In this document: one piece after another, positions 10,210-16,121 of the stretch
Numbering within the stretch: the first letter of the stretch is position 1
How the letters are laid out: the number at the start of each line of letters is the position of its first letter
The notes under the pieces: generated by a model
What the model was told of the DNA's origin: nothing
Seen by the model: the letters and a program-made list of their open reading frames with translations, nothing else
The model's database searches: none
Made by a program: the position numbers and the translations under genes
DNA from: JAGLQA01 sp023135565
GTDB taxonomy: Bacteria > Acidobacteriota > Aminicenantia > UBA2199
Reading direction: 5' to 3'
NCBI GenBank assembly: GCA_030639305.1
Contig: DAOWCY010000134.1
Coordinates: 1-19,291 of the forward strand
Length of the DNA stretch: 19,291 nucleotides

Positions 10210-12657
10210 ATGGAAAAGTTAAACTCTTTTTTTGCGCAAATAGGTTTTCTCGACCTGATGGGATTAATCGCCCTGCTGATTACTCTCTATTCAGGCAGCG
10301 CCGGGCCTGCCGTTTTCCTGCTGTGCGGCCTGTTGATCGTTTTTTTCGAGTACCTTTTCAGTTTTTTCTTCAGGGGCAGATCTTCTCCTTACCTGCTGAT
10401 GCTTTTTTCTCCCCTGCTGCTAATTTACTATTCGTCAATTACGGATTTCCGCATCCGGGTTCTTTGTTTTCTTATGTTGGCTTATATAGTTACCGCTGCC
10501 CGTACCAACCCGGTTAAAAAGAGGCTGAAACCTTTCCGGTCGATGGGGTTAGAAAAAACAAAACCGGTGTTTGTGTGGTTGATTGCTTTTGTTATTTTTG
10601 CTTGTGCTGCGCTAATGGTTTATTTGCAGGGGGTGCATCTTTCCGGCGACGAACCTCACTATATCATGATTACCCAGAGCATCGTGGAAGACGGGGATTT
10701 CGATCTGAAAAACAACGTGGAAGAAAAGACTTATTTTAAATACCTGCCGGTAGAGATTCGTTTTCATGGTGGTGATTACCAGGGGAAATATTACTCTTTT
10801 CATACGCCGGGAGTATCTTTTTTATTAATTCCTTTTTATTGGCTTTTCGGAATAGTAGGCGGGTTTATTCCGCCGCAGTTGTTTTTCCGGCTGGCAGCGG
10901 CGCTGATTAATGCTTTTTTCGGTCTCTGTCTTTTTATCTTGCTGAAAAGAATATTTCCCGGTAAAAATGTGACCTGGTTCTGGTTGTTATTTTTGGTACT
11001 TTTTCCTTTATCTTTTCACGGTGTTCATCTTTACCCGGAGCTGCCGGCAGCCGCGCTGCTGATGGCCGGTTTTATTTTTGCTTTCCCGGACAGTGGGGGT
11101 GCGGCGCAAGTTTTGAAATCAGCAAAAGATCCCCCCTGCCCCTTACCCCCCCCCCACGTGGTGGGGCCGAAGGCAAGTAATTATTTTTTTTCCGGTCTTT
11201 TTTTGTCGCTTATTCCCTGGTTTCATATCAAATACAGCCCGGTTTTAGTTTTTTTTGCTCTAATTATAGTTTTCAAATTATTTAAAAAGAAGCCTGTAAA
11301 AGATAAAGCATCTCCTGCCTTCGGCGACCAGGGGGCGCTTTTTAAAAATACTGCCCCCTGGACCCCCGCAAAAACTTTTGTTAAACCGTTCTTTTGTTTT
11401 CTTATTTTTCCTGTTATCAGCTTTGTTTTGTTATTGCTCTACACTAAAAGTTTGTACGGCTCTTTTAACCCGGCTAATATTTTCCCCAGCGAAGGTTATT
11501 TTTCCGTTCCTATTTTGGCCCGGGTAAGGACGCTATTTTCTTACTTTTTCGACCAGCGGGACGGGCTGCTTTTTTACAGCCCGCTATTTTTTCTTGCTTT
11601 CTTCGGCTTGAGGAGAAAATTCAGCGGTCGCGGGATATTGTTGGGCATGGCCGCGGTGTATATTCTGCTTCATGCCAACACGACGCTCAGGGGCGCGTAT
11701 TCGCCGGCGGGAAGGCCGTTAATGTTCGTTAGTTGGATTTTTGTCATTTTGATTGTCAATTACTATTTCAGCATATTAGAAACCGCGAAAAACGCCGGAG
11801 CCGGAAACCGAAAGCCGGCCTATCTTTTTAAATTTTTAAGCGGTTTATCATTATTTGTGCTGGTCTGGTTGTTCTTTTATCCTTTGTTCGTTTACCAGCC
11901 GGTGTTTGCGTATACCACGGAGCGGGCGTCGGGCCTGCTTACTTTTTTCGGCAGCAGTTATCTCAACCTACCGGAGTTTTTTCCTTCTTTTTTGAGCATA
12001 TCGAACTGGGGCTATGCGGCCAACTATGTGTGGTTAGGGCTTTTTGGCCTGCTGCTGGGGCGACATTATTTCTTCTCAATGAAGGCGCAAAACCCGGAAG
12101 GCCCTCCCCGGCCCGCAGGGTCATCAAAAGTTTTTCGGGGGGTCCAGGGGGGTACCCACTGGCGTGGGGGCGGAACACCGCGCATTTCAAAAAAGCCCCC
12201 CTGGCCGCCGGGGGCAAAAATTATCTCTTTTTTGTTATTCCTGATTCTTGTTTTTTTGTTGTGTTTTTATCCTCATGTTCATCTGATTAGCAAAAACAAA
12301 TTCACCGGCAAAAAAATATCTTTCTACAACAATTCGAGAAACTTTTATTATATCGAAAATAGGGATGTCTTCCGCATCAAAGCCGGGAATCGTTACGATA
12401 TTTATTTCGATCTAAAAAGAAAAGGCGCGGACAGTGTTTTTTTTCATTTTCTCAACCCGGATGCGGCGGCGGTGAAAGTAAGGAACGGCAGCAGGTTGTT
12501 ATTTGATTCCCGGGCCCGGGCGGAAGGCCGGTTTTCTTTCAAATTAGCGGCGCTGCGAAAATTAAAAATAAAAGATAAGTTGGTTGTTCATGTCGGTTTC
12601 GAGACCGGAGCACCGGTAGATAGGGAGCGACCTTTTCTTTTTTTAAAAATCGAATAG
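10210..12657 (+). CDS. GT-C-like polytopic membrane glycosyltransferase with in-frame repeat inserts
   Basis: This large integral membrane protein has roughly a dozen hydrophobic segments and a C-terminal soluble, strand-rich domain of about 120 residues after the last one (about 670-692). The first extracytoplasmic loop contains LSGDEPHYIMITQSIVEDGD, with Asp147-Glu148. This layout is typical of GT-C enzymes that use polyprenyl-phosphate sugars (PMT/ArnT/RgtA-like). The substrate is not predictable. Three hydrophilic, Pro/Gly-rich stretches at about residues 296-325, 368-393 and 627-670 coincide with palindromic DNA repeats inserted without breaking the frame. I chose the ATG at 10210. A GTG at 10195 is in frame, and neither has a Shine-Dalgarno site. 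The gene stands alone, 129 bp before the ROK kinase. Confidence 0.75.
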   Translation: MEKLNSFFAQIGFLDLMGLIALLITLYSGSAGPAVFLLCGLLIVFFEYLFSFFFRGRSSPYLLMLFSPLLLIYYSSITDFRIRVLCFLMLAYIVTAARTNPVKKRLKPFRSMGLEKTKPVFVWLIAFVIFACAALMVYLQGVHLSGDEPHYIMITQSIVEDGDFDLKNNVEEKTYFKYLPVEIRFHGGDYQGKYYSFHTPGVSFLLIPFYWLFGIVGGFIPPQLFFRLAAALINAFFGLCLFILLKRIFPGKNVTWFWLLFLVLFPLSFHGVHLYPELPAAALLMAGFIFAFPDSGGAAQVLKSAKDPPCPLPPPHVVGPKASNYFFSGLFLSLIPWFHIKYSPVLVFFALIIVFKLFKKKPVKDKASPAFGDQGALFKNTAPWTPAKTFVKPFFCFLIFPVISFVLLLLYTKSLYGSFNPANIFPSEGYFSVPILARVRTLFSYFFDQRDGLLFYSPLFFLAFFGLRRKFSGRGILLGMAAVYILLHANTTLRGAYSPAGRPLMFVSWIFVILIVNYYFSILETAKNAGAGNRKPAYLFKFLSGLSLFVLVWLFFYPLFVYQPVFAYTTERASGLLTFFGSSYLNLPEFFPSFLSISNWGYAANYVWLGLFGLLLGRHYFFSMKAQNPEGPPRPAGSSKVFRGVQGGTHWRGGGTPRISKKPPWPPGAKIISFLLFLILVFLLCFYPHVHLISKNKFTGKKISFYNNSRNFYYIENRDVFRIKAGNRYDIYFDLKRKGADSVFFHFLNPDAAAVKVRNGSRLLFDSRARAEGRFSFKLAALRKLKIKDKLVVHVGFETGAPVDRERPFLFLKIE
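11095..11182 (+). repeat. In-frame repeat insert 1 (R-a/R-b-like pieces)
   Basis: It begins with GGGGGTGCGGCGCA, identical to 6818-6831 of R-a. It contains a hairpin CCCCAC-GTG-GTGGGG at 11152-11166. It ends with GCCGAAGGCAAGTAATT, nearly the same as the end of R-b copy 1 and its flank. It encodes a Pro-rich loop in the GT-C protein. Confidence 0.75.
11317..11387 (+). repeat. R-d palindromic repeat, copy 2 (inside a gene)
   Basis: It has the R-d flanks (GCCTTCGGCGACC at the left, GCAAAAACTTTTGTTAAACC at the right). A 9-bp perfect stem (CCAGGGGGC at 11328-11336 with GCCCCCTGG at 11353-11361) encloses GCTTTTTAAAAATACT. It is read in frame as part of the GT-C protein. Confidence 0.85.
12121..12217 (-). 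repeat. R-d palindromic repeat, copy 4, expanded loop (inside a gene)
   Basis: Read on the minus strand it matches R-d: GGCGGCC, stem CCAGGGGGG, GCTTTTTTGAAA, stem, TGGACCCCCCG, AAAAACTTTTG. The stem is 12144-12152 with 12196-12204, 9 bp. The loop is enlarged to 43 bp and carries its own small hairpin CCCAC-TGGC-GTGGG at 12155-12168. It is translated in frame. Confidence 0.8.
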
Positions 12658-12677
12658 CAGCCGATCATGTTTAATTT

Positions 12678-12707
12678 TGCGGGTTGTAGTTTATAGAGTG
12701 ATATGAT
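12678..12707 (+). promoter_or_regulatory. Predicted promoter of the ROK kinase gene
   Basis: TTGCGG at 12678-12683, an 18-bp spacer and an extended -10 TGATATGAT (hexamer 12702-12707) fit the promoter style seen elsewhere in the window. The predicted start is near 12714, leaving a leader of about 70 nt. Confidence 0.55.
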
Positions 12708-12730
12708 TTAATTACAGGAATGAAGAAAAA

Positions 12731-12749
12731 CTCGCACCATTAGTGCGAG
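12731..12749 (+). promoter_or_regulatory. Leader hairpin before the ROK gene
   Basis: CTCGCAC-CATTA-GTGCGAG is a perfect 7-bp stem with a 5-nt loop, located between the predicted transcription start and the ATG. No T-run follows, so it is more likely an operator or RNA-stability element than a terminator. Confidence 0.5.
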
Positions 12750-12786
12750 AAATTAGTTGGATAAAAGATGTACTTTAAGTGAAAAC

Positions 12787-13647
12787 ATGAAAAACTATCT
12801 AATCGGGATCGACTTAGGCGGCACAAAGATTTACACCGCCGCCGCGGATAAAGAACAAAATATCCTGGCCAAAATCAAAACACCTACGGTGTCAGGAATA
12901 AATAATGTAATGAGCAATATTTTCGACTCTATCGAAAGAGCCGCCAAAAAAGCAAGCATCTCTCCGGGGCAAATTTCCCGCATCGGCATAGGCGTCCCAG
13001 GCCCGGTAGACTATGAAAAAGGCATAGTACGCATCTGCCCCAACATCCCCGGATGGCGAAACGTCCCGGTAAAAAAACTGCTGGCGGAGAAGTTTCCGGG
13101 GGCGGAAATTTTTGTCGAAAACGACGCCCGGGCCGCGGGCCTGGCAGAAGCGCGCCTGGGCGCGGGCAAAGGTTTCAATCATGTTTTTTATACTACGGTA
13201 AGCACTGGGATCGGCGGCGGTATTATTCTCCACGGGAAAGTCTACCACGGCGCCGACGGCGCCGCCGGAGAGGTCGGTCATATGCGTTTTGCCGACGGCG
13301 GGAGTTTTGAGAACAATGCTTCCGGCCCGGCTTTGCGGCGCATTTTCGGTATTAATCCGGAGGAATTAAAAGAGAAACTCAAACAGGGCGATCCGGATGC
13401 GCAGCGAGCCCTGGACCACTTAGTGCACTATTTAGGCATTGGGCTGGGCAATGTGGCGACGCTGTTGAATCCGCGGGTGATAGTGATCGGCGGCGGGCTG
13501 TCCAATTTAGGCGGTCTTCTTTTTACGCCATTACGAAAAAAAATCAAAGAGAACGCTTTTTCCATCAGTGGCCGCAATATTAAAATCAAGAAAGCGCAGT
13601 TAAAGAACGAGTCCGGCCTTTTGGGGGCTTTAGAACTTTGTAGATAA
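12787..13647 (+). CDS. ROK-family sugar kinase or kinase-like protein
   Basis: This is a ROK-family member of 286 residues. Motifs are the N-terminal phosphate-binding loop GIDLGGTK (residues 7-14), GIGVPGPVD (67-75), the catalytic region VENDARAAG with Asp113 as likely base, the loop STGIGGGIILHGKVYHGADGAAGEVGH (139-165), and a C-terminal IVIGGGLS. There is no helix-turn-helix, so it is a kinase type rather than an NagC/Mlc repressor. ROK kinases phosphorylate glucose, fructose, ManNAc or similar sugars with ATP. The family zinc motif CxCGxxGC is absent. The sequence goes from GEVGH through FADGGSFENNASGPAL with no cysteine. I chose the ATG at 12787 because its product begins right at the family start. 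A TTG at 12757 is in frame but adds 10 unmatched residues. Confidence 0.9.
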   Translation: MKNYLIGIDLGGTKIYTAAADKEQNILAKIKTPTVSGINNVMSNIFDSIERAAKKASISPGQISRIGIGVPGPVDYEKGIVRICPNIPGWRNVPVKKLLAEKFPGAEIFVENDARAAGLAEARLGAGKGFNHVFYTTVSTGIGGGIILHGKVYHGADGAAGEVGHMRFADGGSFENNASGPALRRIFGINPEELKEKLKQGDPDAQRALDHLVHYLGIGLGNVATLLNPRVIVIGGGLSNLGGLLFTPLRKKIKENAFSISGRNIKIKKAQLKNESGLLGALELCR

Positions 13648-13699
13648 GCCTACCACGTGGGCAGGGGTAAGCGGGTGAGCGCTTCTCGCTTTTTAAAAC

Positions 13700-13830
13700 A
13701 AAAGTTTTGTTCAAACTTTTTCAAAAGCCCCGCGGCGCGGGGAGCCTATAAGCCGCTCCGCGGCAGGGTGGCGCTTTTAATTTTAAATCATAAAAAGTTT
13801 GGCCTCCCCGGCAGGGGCCGCCGGAGGCAA
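13700..13830 (+). repeat. Composite repeat: R-a copy 2 nested inside R-b copy 4
   Basis: R-b arms 1 and 2 (13700-13722) lead into AAAAG at 13723-13727. A 65-bp R-a element (13728-13792) follows, then AAAAG again at 13793-13797 and the rest of R-b (TTTGGCC and a G+C-rich tail). R-a has stems CCCCGC-GGC-GCGGGG (13728-13742) and GCCGC-TCC-GCGGC (13752-13764). The duplicated AAAAG suggests insertion with a 5-bp target duplication. The whole 13648-13860 interval has no credible gene. Confidence 0.85.
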
Positions 13831-13847
13831 TTTAGAACAAAGCAAAG

Positions 13848-13877
13848 TTGCGAATACCGGCATGTTCATGATATAAT
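13848..13877 (+). promoter_or_regulatory. Predicted promoter of the methyltransferase gene
   Basis: TTGCGA at 13848-13853, an 18-bp spacer and the extended -10 TGATATAAT (hexamer 13872-13877). The predicted start is near 13884, giving a leader of about 150 nt that contains an R-d repeat. Confidence 0.6.
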
Positions 13878-13913
13878 AAATTTTAGGGCTTTCAAGTTAT
13901 TTTTAAAAATTTT

Positions 13914-13980
13914 GCCTCCGGCGGCAAGGGGCGCTTTTTAAAAAAACTGCCCCTTGACCCCGCAAAAACTTTTGTTTAAC
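13914..13980 (+). repeat. R-d palindromic repeat, copy 3 (in a leader)
   Basis: Flanks GCCTCCGGCGGC and CGCAAAAACTTTTGTTTAAC match R-d copy 2. The stem is CAAGGGGC at 13925-13932 with GCCCCTTG at 13949-13956. Its outer A:T pair replaces the G:C pair of copy 2, a compensatory change. It is followed at 13979-13993 by a hairpin ACCCAC-TTC-GTGGGT. Confidence 0.85.
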
Positions 13981-14032
13981 CCACTTCGTGGGTGTGAATC
14001 CTGGTTCCGGTTTTTGGATAAAGGAGAAAACT

Positions 14033-14938
14033 ATGGCTGACCGAAAAGACCTCGACTATACCTATACAATGCTCGACAAAATCTACCGCATATGCTTCGG
14101 CGAGGTGAGCGATTTTAGCGGCGCTAAGTACGACGGCGATTTCTCCATAACTCTCGAACAGGCGCAGCGCAAAAAACACGAATTCATCGCCGAAAGCTTG
14201 AACATAAAAAAAGGCTCTAAAGTTCTCGATATGGGCTGCGGTTGGGGCGGATTCTTAAAACACCTCCGGGAGATCGGCGGCAAAGGCACTGGCGTAACCC
14301 TTTCCGCCGGCCAGGCAAAATCTTGCAAAAGAAACGGCTTCGATGTTTACCTGATGGACTGTAGAACGATTACCCCCGATACTTTCGGGACTTTCGACGC
14401 CATTTCCGCCGTCGGCTCATTCGAGGCTTTTTGCACCGAAGAAGATTGGCAGGCAGGCAAGCAGGACGAAATATATAACAATTTTTTCAAAACCGCGGCC
14501 GGTTTGCTGCCTGTAGGCGGCAGGTTGTTTGTGCAGACTATGGTGTTCGGAAAAAACATGATCCCCGCAGCAGAGATAGATATAAATGCCCCCAGGTTTA
14601 CCGACGCTCACATGTGCGCTTTGATGCAGCAGGATTATCCCGGCTCCTGGCTGCCCTACGGCGAAGAACAAATCACCAAAAACGCCGCACCCTACTTCAA
14701 ACCGGTCTCGAAAAACAGCGGCAGGGTGGATTATATCGAAACTCAGAAGCAGTGGCGCAAGAAATTCCGGGATTTTGGGTTTAAGAAATATTTTTTATAT
14801 TTGTCGCTGCTGCCGAAGTTTTTGTTTGACAGCCGGTTCCGGCGTCGTTTATCGCCCTTTGATGAGGATGCCAACCGCTTATGTTTCGAGCGCGAGGTTT
14901 TGGACCATTTCCGTTTAGTTTACCATAAAGTGGGGTAG
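14033..14938 (+). CDS. Cyclopropane-fatty-acid-synthase-like SAM methyltransferase
   Basis: This class I SAM-dependent methyltransferase of 301 residues resembles the CFA synthase/mycolic acid cyclopropane synthase family. Evidence is motif I VLDMGCGWGGFLKHL (64-78), GTGVTLSAGQ (85-94), where CFA synthases have GVTLSxEQ, and a motif near SAVGSFEAFCTEEDW at the position of the usual EMxEHVG. The C-terminal region of large aromatic residues and FEREVLDHFRLVYHKVG is also typical. Likely substrates are unsaturated lipid acyl chains or another lipid. A small-molecule C- or N-methylation cannot be excluded, because the canonical EHVG is replaced. The ATG at 14033 is chosen over an upstream in-frame ATG at 13988. 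It has AAGGAG at 14021-14026 with ideal spacing, and the family match begins after it. Confidence 0.85.
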   Translation: MADRKDLDYTYTMLDKIYRICFGEVSDFSGAKYDGDFSITLEQAQRKKHEFIAESLNIKKGSKVLDMGCGWGGFLKHLREIGGKGTGVTLSAGQAKSCKRNGFDVYLMDCRTITPDTFGTFDAISAVGSFEAFCTEEDWQAGKQDEIYNNFFKTAAGLLPVGGRLFVQTMVFGKNMIPAAEIDINAPRFTDAHMCALMQQDYPGSWLPYGEEQITKNAAPYFKPVSKNSGRVDYIETQKQWRKKFRDFGFKKYFLYLSLLPKFLFDSRFRRRLSPFDEDANRLCFEREVLDHFRLVYHKVG

Positions 14939-14945
14939 CTATTGC

Positions 14946-14972
14946 TGCCGGTGCAGCATTCAGCCACCGGCA
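14946..14972 (+). other. Hairpin downstream of the methyltransferase gene
   Basis: TGCCGGTG at 14946-14953 and CACCGGCA at 14965-14972 form a perfect 8-bp stem with an 11-nt loop just after the stop codon. No T-run follows. It may stabilise the 3' end or act as a weak terminator. Confidence 0.5.
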
Positions 14973-15012
14973 AAGGGAACCGGGGAGATCTGAATCGTTA
15001 CACAGGGAAACA

Positions 15013-15042
15013 TTGATAATACCTGCATTTTTATGGTATAAT
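15013..15042 (+). promoter_or_regulatory. Strong predicted promoter of the cyclase gene
   Basis: TTGATA at 15013-15018, an 18-bp spacer and extended -10 TGGTATAAT (hexamer 15037-15042). The predicted start, near 15049, coincides with the first base of the leader stem described next. Confidence 0.75.
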
Positions 15043-15049
15043 AACTTTT

Positions 15050-15138
15050 CGGGTTAAGCCGCGGAGAACAAACCGTTTTTCAACCCGGAATAGGGCCTCT
15101 GGGCCTATGACTGCCCGGTAAAATCCCGGGAAACAGTC
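15050..15138 (+). promoter_or_regulatory. Structured 5' leader upstream of the cyclase gene
   Basis: Three consecutive helices fill the leader. CGGGTT (15050-15055) pairs with AACCCG (15082-15087). ATAGG (15090-15094) pairs with CCTAT (15104-15108), extended by CC/GG. GACTG (15109-15113) pairs with CAGTC (15134-15138), continuing into CCCGG (15114-15118) with CCGGG (15126-15130). AAGG, the ribosome-binding site, follows immediately at 15139-15142. I could not match it to a known riboswitch class. Confidence 0.55.
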
Positions 15139-15149
15139 AAGGAAAAATT

Positions 15150-16121
15150 ATGACGTCAAAAAGAATTAATCGAGACAAACAGGCCATACTCATGTGCGAC
15201 CTGAGAGAATTCTGTGCCACACTTTCTTCGATCCAGGGCCAAAATTCTCCTGATAACGAAGAAAGAATCAATAGGTTCTACTTGTTCCTGGATTTTTACC
15301 TGAAAAGTTTGTTTGAAATGGTAACTGTAGTAATAGAATTCTTGAACGGGAAACCCATAACGCGGAAAAAAGAGATCACTTCCAAACTTTTTTTTAATTC
15401 CGGCGGCGACGGCGCTTTGTTGGTGTTGGGTGGCCAATCACCGGAAAATGTTGTCTCCTCCTATATCTACTCTTTTTACTTAAGCTGCTTACTGAAAAAA
15501 TTTGTCCGTAAACTCGAAGATACATTCAACCTGTCGAGACTTAAAAGAAGAATGGGCATTGCCCTGGCTTTCGGTGAGGTAACGGCTGTGGAATACAGCT
15601 ACAAGATTTCTAAACCGGGAGAAACCGGCGCCGGCGAATTTTACAATATTTCATCGCTGATCTCCCAGGGGATCAATATCGCATCCCGGGTAGAGGGTTC
15701 GAATAAAGACCATATCAATGCCGATATCTCCTTAGACAGCAGCTTCACGGATGAGTTGTACCGTTTCATGTTCCCTGCCCTAAAAGTACCGGGTGAATAT
15801 ATGAAAGAGTTCAAAACCCTGAAGACTAAAAAAGAACGCCTGGATGTACTCAATATGTTGGATACTTGCGACATCAGGCTGCTGCTCAGCTATATGGGAC
15901 ACCATGATATGAAAGGCAGCGATACAGTGGTACATATCGTTTCCCCCGTGTTGGTCAATATCGATCCCGATTTAGAAAAGAACAAAGTAGAAGAATCGGA
16001 AGAATTAATAGATTTCTACTCGGCGGTTAAAAAGAAATTAGGAAAAGATATATATAAAGATTTAGTTACGCCGCTGCAGGCAAAACTGCTCACACTGATG
16101 GGGGAGTTAGAAGAACTATAG
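15150..16121 (+). CDS. Divergent class III nucleotidyl cyclase-like protein
   Basis: The first 190 of 323 residues align by eye to the class III cyclase homology domain. AILMCDLREF carries the first metal Asp17. FFNSGGDGALLVL carries the second, Asp87. RRMGIALAFGEV matches the GIAxGxV strand. YNISSLISQGINIASRVE matches the VNxAxRLE block, with Asn176 and Arg180 at the transition-state positions. The base-selecting positions, Lys/Asp in adenylyl and Glu/Cys in guanylyl cyclases, map to Asn83 and Ser169, so the substrate cannot be predicted. An insert of about 30 residues (55-80) and a 120-residue C-terminal helical region are not recognised. The latter may be regulatory. There is no signal peptide or membrane segment. 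The 3' end overlaps the converging histidine kinase gene by 32 bp. An enzymatically inactive role is possible. Confidence 0.7.
   Translation: MTSKRINRDKQAILMCDLREFCATLSSIQGQNSPDNEERINRFYLFLDFYLKSLFEMVTVVIEFLNGKPITRKKEITSKLFFNSGGDGALLVLGGQSPENVVSSYIYSFYLSCLLKKFVRKLEDTFNLSRLKRRMGIALAFGEVTAVEYSYKISKPGETGAGEFYNISSLISQGINIASRVEGSNKDHINADISLDSSFTDELYRFMFPALKVPGEYMKEFKTLKTKKERLDVLNMLDTCDIRLLLSYMGHHDMKGSDTVVHIVSPVLVNIDPDLEKNKVEESEELIDFYSAVKKKLGKDIYKDLVTPLQAKLLTLMGELEEL

Noticed and set aside
13657..13941. 94-codon open frame on the plus strand
   Set aside because: It is made entirely of R-a, R-b and R-d repeat sequence, with no Shine-Dalgarno site and no recognisable protein.
15050..15138. Known riboswitch class (c-di-GMP, ydaO c-di-AMP, THF, preQ1, SAM)
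   Set aside because: I compared the conserved loop words I know with the leader and found no convincing match.
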